Notes: generated by a model from the letters alone, not told the origin. Positions 45,904-58,149 are shown, counted from the stretch's first letter. The stretch: DNA of 64,000 nucleotides from Echiichthys vipera (GCA_963691815.1 OY829659.1:3641012-3705011); one strand, 5' to 3'. Numbers and translations: made by a program.

Positions 45904-46901
45904 GTGGACAAATCACATGATAAGAAACACAAAAACAATAAAGATGAAGAAAGAATAACAAGAACAAAAACAATAGGGCTCCAGCAGAGGGTTTTGTTTG
46001 CTTGGAGCCCCCCCCCCCAAAGAAAACCCCCCAAAAAACAAAAAGACAAACGATTGTTAAATATTTTCCATGGCAGCTGCGATTATCCTTGAGGTGGTGA
46101 GACGTAAACTGCCTGAAAGCTGAAATACACTGGCTGAATAACAAAAAAAAACGCACCCTTTGTTCAAGTGTTGCTCCCACACTCTGATTTCTTTGAAGTG
46201 TCTCAGACGGACGAGTACAGGAAGACGAGTGATTGGATGGAGGAGAAAAATGGACTCGTCTCGATGTCATTCGCAATATCATGCTCCCTTGCGTGTGTTT
46301 CCAAAAGAAACAGATTTTATTTTCACATTTAAATAAAACCCGCTCAATTAACTGCCACAACATTCTGCCAAATGGAGTTTCCATTGAGGAGGAAAACGTA
46401 TGTATTAAATGAACGCTGAATGAAAGCTGACATATGGCTCGAATTACTGGGACGGTGTCTTGGAGCCGTTATGAAGCTTCTCCCCATGTGATGGATGTGT
46501 GCTGGCTTCAAGAGCAGTGCAACCAATGAGTCCATTTAGCTCTGTTAGCTAAATGAGCCAGCCCCCATTAGCCTGTTGTTGGTAGGATTAATGATGTCGG
46601 GGGTGAAAATGAGCTGTTGTTCTAGAAAGCTGGGACTTTGAATACAAAGCAGTGATCTGTTCACTTTAAAGAGAGTTTATATATGGTATTTAAAATGTAC
46701 CTCTGCTGGTATCTAGCCATTCAGGTAGATACAGTCACCTCCACTGTTTGATGGAAGTAAAAACGAACCTAGAGACGCATCGATCCAGTTTTTCTGATCC
46801 AATCAGATACCGATACCTGATACTGATGCAATCCTACTGTTGAATGCATGAAGCGTAAACCTGTCCATGTGAGTGAAGGCATCAGGCTCCACATTAACAT
46901 T
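45904..46901. other. Intronic sequence without recognised features
   Basis: The 219-codon minus-strand ORF overlapping 45725-46384 crosses the repeat above and a C homopolymer at 46010-46018. It shows no domain and is not annotated as a gene. Confidence 0.4.
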
Positions 46902-47178
46902 TATCTCATCTCGTCTCATCTTCAACCGCTTATCCGGGGTCGTTTGGCCATTTGCGGCTGCTTGTATCCGCGTACTGGTTCTTTGGGTCCTGACCTGGAC
47001 CTGGTTCTTTGGGTCCTGAGCCAGCTTTCATGACCACAGGGGAGGGTAGGAACCGAGATTGACCGGTAGATCCAGAGCTTTGCCTTCCTCAGCTCTCTTT
47101 TCGTCACAACGGTGCGGTAGAGCGACTGCAACACCGCCCCCGCTGCTCCGATTCTCCGGCCAAACTCACGCTCCATCG
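46902..47178 (-). mobile_element. LINE 3' fragment (GATGA-tailed family), copy 5 (large internal deletion)
   Basis: The tail (CTCATCTCGTCTCATCTTC, then CCGCTTATCCGGGGTCG) is joined almost directly to the ORF2 C-terminal segment (GGTTCTTTGGGTCCTGA, partly duplicated, to TTTGGCCGGAGAATC inverse). The ~400 bp normally between them are absent. Confidence 0.8.
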
Positions 47179-47334
47179 TCAACTAGGTCATTAACTCACG
47201 TCTTAGTTCGGTGAAAGAGGGAAACTTGAATTTAGAAGGTGTACGTTGGTGTTTTTCTGTTCACTAAGGAAACATTTCTTTCCTTGACAGTTTCACACAC
47301 TCCTGAGCAAGCTGGGAGACTTGAACATATCAAC

Positions 47335-48034
47335 CAACACTACTTTATGGCCAGATGTATGTGGACACCTGAAATTACACCCCTATGTAATTGCATCTCC
47401 ATTCCATAACCAAAAGCATTAATATGCTGATATGAAAGTCGATCTGGTGGTAACCTGGCTGCAGGGATTGGTTCCCGTTCCGCCATCGGTGAGGTCGGCC
47501 ACTGATGTCGGCTGATAAGGCTTCGCTAACATTTGGCGTTCCAGTTCATCTGGAAGGTTTTAAAGTTGAGGTGAGTTGCCCAGTGCTCTGTGTCATTCAT
47601 CCATTCATTCATCTTCTTGTCCCTGTCGGGGTCGCGGGGGGCTGGAGCCGATCCCAGCTGACACCGGGCGCGAGGCGGGGTACACCCTGGACAGGACGCC
47701 AGTCTATCACATAGAGACGAACAACAAACCGGAGAACCCGGAGAAAACCCACGCAGACACGGGGAGAACATGAAACTCCACACAGAAGGGCACCCTCTTG
47801 CTGTGAGCCGACAGTACTAACCACCGCTCCACCGTGTCGCCAAGTGCTCTGTGTGAGCCTGTCAACTTCTTCCACACCAGACGGGGAGTGCTATTTCTTT
47901 ATGGACCTGGATTTGTGCACAGTGGCATTTTAACGCCCAGACAGGACAGAGCCTTCCCCAAAATGTTGCCACAGAGTTGGAAACACACTATTGCCAAAAA
48001 TATCATTGTATGCTGTGGCATTAAAGTCCTCCTC
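47335..48034 (-). mobile_element. Tc1-like transposon remnant, interrupted by a SINE
   Basis: The left end TACTTTATGGCCAGATGTATG with GTGGACACC is a Tc1-type terminal region. Beyond it, minus-strand sequence corresponds to the C-terminal part of a Tc1 transposase gene: the inverse of GGCGTTCCAGTTCATCTGG (…DELERR…), CTTCTTCCACACCAGACGG and TTTATGGACCTGGATTTGTG. Frames are broken. The left end is retained but the other half of the element is missing. Assigned from remembered fish Tc1 sequence. Confidence 0.72.
47594..47842 (-). mobile_element. tRNA-derived SINE, copy 7, nested in a Tc1-like remnant
   Basis: Minus-strand SINE with perfect 12-bp duplications AGTGCTCTGTGT at 47582-47593 and 47843-47854. 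Internal deletions are present. The head at the right reads CTAACCACCGCTCCACCG. Confidence 0.93.
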
Positions 48035-49792
48035 CACTCAAAAATGTGTTTTCCTTCTGTTTATGTCTGACACTAGTACAACACTAGAGGTTTTTTTTTA
48101 CATTCCTCTCCTGAAGCAACCCTCTCAAATTAGGGACGTGCATTTTCTACGAGGCATCTCATCCAACTCTTGATATCAGTAACGACATTCTTGCATCTCC
48201 TGCACAATTAGTGTGCTGCAATGTCAAGCAGTCATTAAGAAATCGCTTCCTGAGCTGCAAAAGACGTTTAAGCACTCAAACAAAGACCCGTCCCCTGATG
48301 TAACCAACTTAGTTCTCATATTTTAGAGACGAGCGTTGGAGGTAAATGTGTCAGAATAATATGCAAGTGTGGCGAGGAGGAAGGAGCCTTCAGTCAGATG
48401 TAGCGTGTGTGCAGGATGACCACAGGCATGAGATGGGATGTACAGACACAAGGGCTTATCTTCGCCTTCAGATGACTTATATGAGTCACAAAGCCAGGGG
48501 AGAGGATGATGAGTGGGAGCCGGGGGTTAGTCCGCGTTGCTTGTGATGGCCAGCAAGTCCACCTACCCCCTGACACACTCACAACCTTTTTTCTCTATAT
48601 CCTTTCATAGCTTGTACAACTAGGGTGCCTTAATAAAGTCTGCTGCACACGTACACACACTGTGCACATACGGGTTTGGCTTATCTGCCATGGGCTCTTG
48701 ATGCACACTGAGGCTTAGTGACTTCCAAAGAAGAAACATCAAAAATAAATAAATAAAAGTTCCAGTAAATAGAAAGATGACAGCCTCTCACCTATTTTTA
48801 CTCTCCAAGTTGGAAAAGGAAAAATATATCTAACAGTCTGCGGGTTGGCAAATATCCAAATGAGCGAGCTTTAAATAAAGCTTTACTCAGGGAGGAAGCC
48901 TTTAAAATCATTTTAGTTTCGATGCTGTTGGAGTCGCAGTCTCGAGTCCCGAGGCTAGCGGGAGATGTGACGCGGTACTGGAAAGCTTTGTGGTGAATGT
49001 ATTTTCCATCTTGCTCAAAATAAGAAAACACAACAACCGGCATGCAGCGACTAAAAGAAGACAATGTGATTAGAATAGATCGGTGTGTCTTTTGGCGTGA
49101 CAGTGATGTGTGTGGTATGAGGGCCTTCGCTCGTCTCGCTGTGAATATTTAACTCCTGTGTTCTTGGGGACATTTTATTGAATTGTCATGACTCGTGTAT
49201 TTCCTCGGCCTGAAGAGAGAGCTCATTTAAATTAGCCTTGAACGTTCAATGGCAGGGGCGCTGGAGCAAGCCCGCTCCATATCACATGGCCCAGCGACTT
49301 GTCTTTAATGGCTAATGAAAAATGAGAAGCGACATGCTGAGGCCGGCCGTCCCAATGCCGCGCGTGTTCGTTTTTGACAGCACAATGCAAATACACCGCA
49401 AGTGCAACAACGTTAACCTCAAAATAATAAGAAAAAGACATCTATAAAAGAAACTCTGCAGTGAGTTTTACTGGGTATTTGTTTTCCCTCTGGAATCAGA
49501 ATCTATTCATTCAGACCAATTTGTGCACAAGCACACAGTCAGGGTTAGTCCAGTATATCAAAATGAACACATATTGGACAGATACTGGGCTTTTTTAATA
49601 CGAACAGATGCTCTCTGCAAACAACGGACATGATTGAAGTCAGTGTGTGACTCAGTCTGTAAAAGCAGCGATCAAACCTGCCTCACCTGAACGTGAGGAG
49701 CTGCTAAACGTCTGGATGGGGTTTCATCAGTCTTACTGATGTAACAATAGAATAACTATTAAATGAACAAAAGGCTTTTCGACAACTGGATT
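48035..49792. other. Intronic sequence without recognised features
   Basis: No exon, RNA gene or mobile-element boundary recognised. Confidence 0.4.
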
Positions 49793-50429
49793 CATCTCAT
49801 CTCATCTCATCTCATCTTCAGCCACTTATCCGGGGTCGGGTTGCGGGGGCAGCAGCTTTAGCAGGGGACCCCAAACTTCCCTTTCCCGGGCCACATTAAC
49901 CAGCTCTAACTGGGGGATCCTGAGGCGTTCCCAGGCCAGTGTGGAGATCTAATCTCTCCACCTGGTCCTGGGTCTTCCCCGAGGCCTCCTCCCAGCTGGA
50001 CGGGCCTGGAACACCTCCCTAGGGAGGCGCCCAGGGTTCATCCTTACCAGATGATCCTGAACCACCTCAACTGGCTCCTTTCAACGCAAAGGAGCAGCGG
50101 CTCTACTCCGAGTTCCTCACGGATGCTGAACTTCTCCCCCTCTCTCTAAGGGAGACTCCAGCCCCCCTCCTGAGGAAACACATTTCAGACGCTTGTACCT
50201 GCGACCTGGTTCTTTGGGTCCTGACCCAGCTTTCATGACCACAGGTGAGGGTAGGAACCAGGACTGAGCGGTAGATCCAGAGCTTTGCCTTCCTCAGCTC
50301 TCTTTTGGTCACAACGGTGCGGTAGAGCGACTGCAGCTCCGCCCCCGCTTCTCCGATTCTCCGGCCAAACTCACGCTCCATCGTCCCCTCACTCGTGAAC
50401 ATGATCCCGAGGTACTTGAACTCCTTCAT
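49793..50429 (-). mobile_element. LINE 3' fragment (GATGA-tailed family), copy 6
   Basis: The tail, four CTCATCT units, is at the left and the coding end at the right. The minus-strand frame reads MKEFKYLGIMFTSEGTMERE, then FGRRIGEAGAELQSLYRTVV, LWIYRSVLVPTLTCGHESWV and RGRSSASVRNSE, the C-terminus of a LINE ORF2 downstream of the reverse transcriptase. It lacks EN and RT. Confidence 0.88.
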
Positions 50430-50691
50430 GATAACTCACACACGGAGGCAGCAATGGTGCAGGGAGGAGGGGATTTTAATAACTAAACCATCTCCCAATT
50501 GACTTCTCTGGCCAGTGGCCCCCTTAAACTCTTTTTAAACCTAAATTTACATTTTTAACCATCATTTAAACCTTTAATAACCAACCCGGGTCCTTTAAAG
50601 GAGGTTTTCAAAGTGTTTTTATGACACAGAAAGTCCCCTTGTGCCTGTGCTCTCTGTGGTACCAATCTTGGGCATTCGTTTCACGCTAAAC
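50430..50691. other. Intronic sequence between LINE fragment and telomere-like tract
   Basis: No features recognised. Confidence 0.4.
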
Positions 50692-50983
50692 TTAACCCTG
50701 ACCCTAACCCTGACCCTGACCCTAACCCTGACCCTGACCCCTAACCTCTAACCCTGACCCTGACACTACCCACTAACCCTGACCCTAACCCTAACCTCTA
50801 ACCCTGACCCTAACCTCTAACACTAACCTCTAACCCTGACCCTAACCCCCTAACCTCTAACCCCTAACCCTAACCTCTAACCCTAACCCCTAACCTCTAA
50901 CACTAACCTCTAACTCTAACCTCTAACCCTGACCCTGACCCTAACCCCTAACCCTAACCTTGACCCTGACCCTAACCCTAACG
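50692..50983. repeat. Degenerate interstitial telomere-like repeat
   Basis: About 290 bp of CCCTAA-type units mixed with CCCTGA, CCTCTAA and CCCCTAA variants (for example CCCTGACCCTAACCCTGACC). The vertebrate telomere unit is TTAGGG/CCCTAA. Perfect consecutive CCCTAA runs are short, so this is an old or variant tract. Confidence 0.88.
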
Positions 50984-52012
50984 AAATGCTGAATTAAATC
51001 AGCGAAGGCAGAGGCTTACTCAACCGGGGAACATAGGGATGACGCCGATGGATCCTAATAACTCAAGATCCACTGCACCTTCAGACGATCGGTCCTGCAG
51101 TTTGACCGGGACTCTACTGCAGGACAAAGAGGAGAAAACCTCCTACCAAAGACCATTTTACTACAGAAACATGCTGAGACACTTGTTAATGCTAAGCTAA
51201 TGCTATGAGCTAAAGTGACTGTGATGACCTGCATCAGTAGCTACACCATACCCCAAAGCATGGCAGGAGAACGGGACCTCCATCTTTCATTAATCCAGTC
51301 AGATACTTGTGATAACAACCTGAGCCCATCAGTGGAGGACTGGACCAATCAGTCACTTACACATCGATACATGGGAAAATATGGTCCAGGTTTCAAATAT
51401 ACGGACACTCCCCTTTGGTTTAAAAGTGATCCATGGTACAAAATGTCTGTTAAGGCTTAATAACATTTCCTTTATCTGATCAGGAAGACCGTGTCGCCTG
51501 CATTCTGCAAACCTTTTCTCTTTCATGTCACCTCTTTATTGTTGTAATGTCTTCTTGTAGCCCTGCTTTCTGAAATTGCTTTTTAAGGAAAGGTTATTAT
51601 ATTGGTGATATTATAAGAAGTTGCATCAGGGGGAATCTTAGAGGAGCAATGAGGCAATCTACTGTTTCCTATTTTAACATAATGACATACATTAGACCCC
51701 GTTTAAGTCATCTAAGGTCACATCCCCCCTAACACAATCACTTCTAATACGATCAACAGTGCACAATGGCATCGCAACACTTCACTGTATTGCCCATAGG
51801 ATTATGCAATCTGCCCAAAGTGCAATATATTAGGATTGTAATAGACTGGAAGGAAGAATAACGGCATAATCACAGCTTCTGATGTGCTGCGCAAGTTGTT
51901 GTGATCCCTCTTTAATGTATTGAATCATCAGACGTGATACTTGATATCGTACTCTCAGCTTGGATTCCCCAGTGAGCCCGAGCAGCGATGGTTCCCTTGG
52001 ACCTGGGTCGTG
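50984..52012. other. Intronic sequence without recognised features
   Basis: An 81-codon ORF (51215-51460) has no recognised similarity. Confidence 0.4.
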
Positions 52013-52313
52013 TGTAAAATGGTAAATGGTAAATGGACTTGTACTTATAAAGCGCCTTTCTAGTCTTCTGATTACTCAAGGTGCTTTCACAGTGTTTGTC
52101 ACATTCACACTGATGGCGGTGGACATCTACAGACCATCTAATCTAACCATTCACACCACATTTACACACCCATGCGCAGCACAAGGAGCAATTCGGGGTT
52201 CAGTGTCTTGCCCAAGGACACTTCGACATGCAGCCCGGGGGTGGTGGGGTTCGAAACGCAAATCTCTCGAATGGAGGACGACCCACTCTTCCACTAAGCC
52301 ACAGCCGCCCCTG
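52013..52313 (-). mobile_element. tRNA-headed SINE, second family (most complete copy)
   Basis: In minus orientation the head is GGGCGGCTGTGGCTTAGTGG, where TGGCTTAGTGG fits a Pol III A box, followed by GTTTCGAACCCCACC, a B-box-like block. The other end is TAAATGGACTTGTACTTATA with AAGCGCCTTTCTAGTC, a tail common to fish SINEs. AAATGGTAAATGG is a short duplication at the left. Confidence 0.75.
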
Positions 52314-52720
52314 GGCCCCTAATATCTGGCTGGATCACACTTAAATGACGACAGAAGATGCTAAGCTTTGCTCTGCAGCACATCAGGTGGGCAGAACTCT
52401 GTGAACGCGGTGTCACCTTCACAGGCGGTCACTACAGTGCTTCAAAAAGCATATAACGGAGCTTCTACTGCTCCCTCAACCATATTGATTTATATGTAGA
52501 GTTTTATGAACATCCATTGATTTTATCTGAGGCATAAGGGGAATAATCAAATCATGAGTACATATGGAGGCGCTCAAAATGAAGTTTTTATGCTTTTCCT
52601 GAGGTTGTGACTGCGGTGCTGGGCCACTCTGCAGTATTAGTAGAGGAGTAAAGGGATTACATTTACAAAATTGACATCTTCTCCCAGACGCAGAGATTGA
52701 GCAAATCAGGTTTACTGTAC

Positions 52721-52864
52721 CTTAACGATGTCTTCATTGGAGGACTTGCACTGCACAAAGGCTGAGACATCAGTGACTGCTCCAGTCATCTCTATGGAGA
52801 CCATTTTGACAGGAATGGCCACGGTGCGTCCCGTCAGAATGGCCGTGTTGATAATCTCGGTGTC
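52721..52864 (-). CDS. tmem132e: tmem132e-like internal exon (48 residues), 5'-most exon visible
   Basis: Phase 0-0 exon of 144 bp. The acceptor is a long CT tract ending CCGCAG just above 52864; the donor GTACAG starts at 52720. The translation begins DTEIINTAILTGRTVAIPVK and continues MVSIEMTGAVTDVSAFVQCK and SSNEDIVK. The DTEI.NTAILTG opening and the CKSS.ED..K end are family hallmarks preceding the CDYVFVNGKE block of the next exon. It is too short to stand out in an ORF scan and was found by following the splice phase back from 40948. No earlier exon was found between 52865 and 64000, so the signal peptide and N-terminal domains lie outside the window, behind an intron longer than 11.1 kb. 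Confidence 0.92.
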
Positions 52865-52972
52865 CTGCGGAGAGAGAGAAAAAAGACTTGGTATTCATAC
52901 ACAGTGGGAGGCAGATAGTGATGTTCCTATTCCATCAGTGTTACTGTTCCAAGGTGTTATGTCCACCTTTAA

Positions 52973-53579
52973 GGGGGCACTCACACTGTCCTTCCACACT
53001 GGGCCAAAACCGTTTTTTCAGCTAAAGCCTAGTGTGTTTGACCAGTGTGAGTGCAACCCCTCCGCGCATAACTGCGGATAGCGGGCCGTCCACAGCCCGC
53101 CTGAGTGAGGTGGGCTTTTGTAGAGCCCGTTTGCACATGTACGAGCATGAGCGTGCACACGTGTACGTGTACGAGCACGAGCACGAGGCCTACGGCGGTT
53201 CTGACATCCTTTATGTGCGCCTGTTCGGACATAGAAAATAGAACGATGGACCATGCGCGGACATTTAACAACAACAATGGCGGCGAAAGGTTGACGTTGG
53301 TGTGATGCGGAGGTGGAGTGTTTACTGCAGATTTGGTCGATGAAAAGATTCAAAACTCAGAGGTCTACGGAAAGATTTGTAAACAAAGTGACGCATCGCA
53401 ATGACGTCAATCAATGCGTGTGACGTGTTACGGCGTGATGACGTATGGACAGCAAGAAGCATTTGCGCGAGGCCCAGGCAGTGCGAGTACAAATGGGCCT
53501 GGGGCGCGGGGGGAGAGGGAGGGGGACAAGTACCCTAAAGCACGGGGGCACGGTGCAGAAGGACAGTGTGAGTGCGCCC
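52973..53579 (+). mobile_element. Harbinger-type MITE, copy K
   Basis: Left end GGGGGCACTCACACTGTCC, right end GACAGTGTGAGTGCGCCC, with a perfect TAA duplication. The relic carries an extra deletion (AAAACTCAGAGG directly after GATTC). It starts 109 bp upstream of the 52.8-kb exon in gene orientation. Confidence 0.9.
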
Positions 53580-54046
53580 TAAGAGCATTACCACCAGGAC
53601 TCCTGCACTTCACAGGTGAGGCTCTCAGTGGTGGATCAGAACTCATTTCACAAAGGCATCTTGCATTGGATTGCATTTTCATTTCCAGTACTACAAGCTG
53701 CTCTTCCAATCTAAAGTCTGTGAGTAACTAAATGAGAATGAGAACCTTAATCATTCTAAGAAATACATTTTTAATGTGATCCCACAAGGTGAATCCCAGC
53801 ATTGAGCCATATAAAATACATGACATTCACTGGACCCACTCACAGGGTCTGATGCAACTACCCACTCTGCTACTTTGATGAATATGTTAATGGTAATTTG
53901 ACTTGGATGTTTGAAGAAATGGATGTTTGTCACAGCAGGACTATGCCTCTCTTCAAAAAAATGTCCATAATGACTCCTGAAAACGCAACAGGAAATGTTT
54001 CCAGCATTTACAAAATTCAGTTGGCATTTATGTTTAACACACCTCC
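53580..54046. other. Intronic sequence without recognised features
   Basis: No features recognised. Confidence 0.4.
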
Positions 54047-55096
54047 GTTATCCCCAAAGCAATTTCAGTCAAAAGCAACTGGACTTGGTTATTTGTCTAG
54101 GAAGACGTTTCACCTCTCATCCAAGAGGCTTCATCAGTTCATGTACGCATCTGACCAGGCGGGGACTGGACCAGGACCAGGACCAGGCTGGGACTGGACC
54201 AGGACCAGGACCAGGCTGGGACTGGACCAGAACCAGGACCAGGCTGGGACTGGTCCAACTATCTGGTGTGGAGATCCAGGTATTTAACCTCTCACAAGGC
54301 CGATGATGTCACTGGAACCCTTTGTTCTCCAAGTGCCAACGACCGTCGTGAGAGTGGCAGTCGTTGGTGGAAGTAGGTCTGGACTTCGTTAGTGCTGGTC
54401 AAGTCCCAGCCTGGTACCGGTCCTGATCCTGGTCCAGCTGTTGATGGTATGTTGGTTTTGACTTTGTTAGTGCTCTATTGAGTCTTAATGACAGTCGTTG
54501 GAGTCACAGGAGGCCATTTGTGAACAGTTGTTCTTTGAGGTTAGATTGTTGAATGAAGGGATGAAAGGGCAGCATTGTAAACTGGAGAGAAGTGGTGTCT
54601 CAGACCTCCTCCTCTGGTTAGTGATGGTTTCTCTACTTTTACATAGATGCTTCTTTTCCTCCTCTTTCAAACCATCTGTCCTCTTTGTCCAGGATGTGGA
54701 CATTGTTGTCATCAAAGGAGTGGGCTTTCTCCTTGAGGTGTGAGTGGGCAGCAGAGTCCAGGCCTGAGGAGTGAGCTCTCCTGTGTTGGGCCATCCCACC
54801 AACGACTGCCACTCTAACGTCGGTCGTGGGCACTTGGAGCACGAAGGGTTTCAGTGACATCATTGGCCTTGTGAGAGGTTAAATACCTGGATCTCCCCAC
54901 CAGTTAGTTGGTCCAGTCCCAGCCTGGTCCTGGTCCTAGTCCTGGTCCTGGTCCTGGTCAGATGCGTACATGAACTGATGAAGCCTCTTGGATGAGAGGT
55001 GAAACGTCTTCCTAGACAAATAACCAAGTCCAGTTGCTTTTGACTGAAATTGCTTTGAGGATAGCGACGACCTGGACACATGAGAACATTCACAGG
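54047..55096 (-). mobile_element. Penelope-like element, copy 2, with ~110-bp inverted terminal repeats
   Basis: The left arm (54054-54165: AAAGCAATTTCAGTCAAAAG ... CATGTACGCATCTGACC) is repeated inverted at 54955-55068; the right terminus continues to GAATGTTCTCATGTGTCC inverse. The minus-strand coding remnant reads HSHLKEKAHSFDDNNVHILD and KEDRWFERG, then after a frameshift RGGGLRHHFSPVYNAALSSL. This is the C-terminal GIY-YIG-associated segment of fish Penelope-like elements; reverse transcriptase is absent. A GGACCAGGACCAGGCTGGG minisatellite lies at 54165-54250. Confidence 0.8.
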
Positions 55097-56009
55097 TTTA
55101 CACCTCCATTATGATTTTTTGGCTCATATTATTATTTTTCTATTCTTTTCTTCTTCTGTGCATAATGCGACTGGTCCCTTACACTTACGTCTTATCCAAT
55201 GATGCTAAAGTTTGTCTGTTGTATTGACACCCTGTTTTTTAATCCAGTTAAAACTTCTTGAATATAAAACAGGATCAAATGGGGATGAATCCAGTTAGTT
55301 GTGCGCACTGATATAATCCTCGCATTCTGACAAACAAGGCCAGCATTGTCGTCCCATCTGTGTTTTTATTTGGATGCAATAGAATGCTAACAGCCAATTA
55401 AAACACACACCAAGCCTTCAGCTGAAGTTTTTAATCAATTCTTTATTTATTTGCCAATCGTAAGCTGCAAGGGGGTAACAAGTTATCTCATTTGTGGTGT
55501 ACGAGTCGCCCAGGAGAGACACCGAGATCATGCAAATTTCCTCAAATCAAAAATGACATATTTAAATTCCTGCCTGACCCTTATCTTTAAGTCTTAATAA
55601 TTGTGTAGAGCATGAAGTATGGGACTAACTTCCGCCCACCAGTGTTTCACGGGTTCCCGCTCAACTGCAAAGCCCGGACTTATCGAGGGAATATTATACA
55701 CAGCTTTGTCTTGACATCTAATCTGTGCAGCCTCGAGCATATGAAAAAAAGTTAGTCAATGCGGAAGTGTCCTTAGGCACGGCTCTTTACCTCTGACAGT
55801 GACATGACAGCCCTGAGGTGCAAAGACGTAGGGATGATCTGAAGATACAATCTGAAACATTTTCAGTCATTTTGTTTTACCAGGTAAGTGTAAAGTCAAA
55901 CATCTTTATCAGTATAATTGGTACTAACTGAGGCAATTACCAGTAAAGTCATTTACCATTCGCTCCACAGTATTTTTTAATTGCACGCTTCTTCTACAGG
56001 ATTTTCTAA
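55097..56009. other. Intronic sequence without recognised features
   Basis: AT-rich; no exon or mobile element recognised. Confidence 0.4.
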
Positions 56010-56453
56010 GGGCGCACTCACACTGTCCTTCCGTACCGTGTCCAAACAGGTTTTTCGGGTAAAGTCTAGTGCGTTTGACCAATGTGAGTGCAACCGTACC
56101 GCGCCTAGCAGTGGCACGCTGGCTGTCCATGGCCTGTTTGGGAGAGGTGGGCTTTTGTAAAGCACGTTTGCACGTGTACGAGCACGAGCGTGCGCACGTG
56201 TACGAGCACGAGCACGAGGCCTACGGCGGTTCTGAGGTCATTTCCTGTGCGCCTGTTCGGACATGGAAAAAAGAAGGAGGGACCATGCGCGGACATTTAA
56301 TAACAACAACAATGGCGGCAAAAGGTTCACGTTGGTGTGATGCGGAGGTGGAGTGTTTACTGCAGATTTGGTCGATGAAAAGATTCAAAAACAGTCGACA
56401 AGACGCACAAAAACTCAGAGGTCTACGGAACGATTTGGAAACAAAGCCACGCG
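56010..56453 (+). mobile_element. Harbinger-type MITE, copy L (right end replaced)
   Basis: Left end GGGCGCACTCACACTGTCC preceded by TAA; ATGGCGGCA region and relic intact. Similarity stops at AACAAAGCCACGC. The sequence then continues as GTAAATATTTGGGAAG, unrelated to other copies, and no right terminal repeat follows within the window. Confidence 0.87.
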
Positions 56454-57789
56454 TAAATATTTGGGAAGATGACATTTCTAAAGTTATTGGAAGACGTACT
56501 TTCAGTTAATAATGATCTAAATCGTCAGTTTTTGTGTATCTGGGTTTGGCAATGTTACTTAAAACACTTCAGCACAGAAGTCTGAAACATTAAACTTCAT
56601 ACGGCATGTTCTGGAGATGAAAATGTGACTTTTTGAAGCTTTTTAAACTTCTATCATAACTCCAACAGAGCTTCTGTCAGTTCGTCTAATCAGAGCATCA
56701 CAAGGCCACTTTCTACCTTCATGTCTAATAATCTATACTTTGTGAATCCTTTGAAACATCAGTGCATCTTGATGCCAATCACATTTTTTGGCTGCAAATT
56801 AATTTATTCTGACTGAACCCTATGATCAAATCTATCTAACTTTGTGTCTTTTATTGCAACTATAAAGCAAAATATGTGTTTTGTTGTTGTTACTAAATAC
56901 AAGGCAGAGCAGCTTTGCCTTTATTTGTTGGCGTTTATGAAACAATTCCAATTTACGGAAAGCAAAGCACAGTAGACCTTTGACGGTAATTGGCTGGCCT
57001 CTGGGGGGATATCCTAATTGAAAGACATCATCCCTAAGCCATACTTGCTGTTTTGGCAACTGGTAGGCATAACACTACACAAGACACTTTACAATTACAT
57101 GTTCGCTACTTTGGGAGCACTAATTATGCTTACCTGAATTCTGCTTGGAACAAAAATCAGTCATCATGGCGCAGAGCTATCATTTCACTTAATTATGTTC
57201 TCAATGAAGCAACAAAACTGTGATTAGATACGTACAAAAGTGTTGCAGTTTATACTTAACTAAATGGGTTTCCTTTGGCTGCATTGGATCCATTTTAACA
57301 CGACAGTTTCGTTGGAGAAGAATATGATCAGGCACCTTTTTGTGATGAGCAGGGGTGAAAGTAGTTTGGATTTTCATGCCTGTACTATCAATATGACCAA
57401 TAGCGCGCCAAAAAATACACTTCATTATTTACTATAGTCTACTTATCAAGCATCACCAGGACTTCTTATCACTCCAGTACTTCTTATCACACTGCTGGTG
57501 TGAAAGTCTCAGACTTTGCACCAAACGTCTGCTAAAACACTTCGATTACCAGCTGCGCAGGTTGGCACAAGATCCGGTTAAGCCGTGCACGCACTGCTCG
57601 CTTGTTGTCTGTCCAGCCAAACACTGCACACATAAAAGCAGATTATTGAAACATCAACACATTTTCCTGTATATGTTGTTTCTATTTGGGAGACTTTGTA
57701 AGGAACGCCTGTCTCCTAAAACACTTTGGAAACCAGTTGCGCGTGTTGCCGCAGGAGGGTTAAGCAGCACACGCACTATCCTTGTCCTT
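56454..57789. other. Intronic sequence following truncated MITE copy L
   Basis: No transposase motif, right terminal repeat or exon recognised. Confidence 0.4.
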
Positions 57790-57942
57790 CTACCAGTCCC
57801 AGCCTGTTCCTGGTCCTGGTCCAGTCCCAGCCTGGTCAGATGCGTACATGAACTGATGAAGCCTCTTGGATGAGAGGTGAAACGTCTTCCTAGACAAACA
57901 ACCAAGTCCAGTTGCTTTTGACTGAAATTGCTTTGAGGACTT
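57790..57942 (-). mobile_element. Penelope-like element, copy 3 (solo terminal repeat)
   Basis: A short GGTCCTGGTCCAGTCCCAG stretch, then CATGAACTGATGAAGCCTC, GATGAGAGGTGAAACGTC and ACTGAAATTGCTTTGAGGA, matching the right arms of the other copies. Confidence 0.8.
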
Positions 57943-58149
57943 CTCCTTGTCTGACGAGTGGAACGCTGCACTGAAGGTTCAGACACGATTCAGAGACAGT
58001 TCAGAACGAGTCATATGCAATGTATACTGGGGAAAAAACAAGGTGCTGCTTCTGACGTTAGCAGGTGTGTTCACCCCTGGAATTTATGCATACGTCTGTG
58101 ATTGTTTGTTGTAAGTCTCCAAACGGCCGTACAGATGGCCGTTTTTTGC

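Noticed and set aside
45725..46384. 219-codon minus-strand ORF
   Set aside because: It crosses a repeated 120-bp piece and a C/G homopolymer and shows no family similarity.
50692..50983. CRISPR-like or other regularly spaced repeat
   Set aside because: Units are contiguous 6-7 bp telomere-like repeats without spacers.
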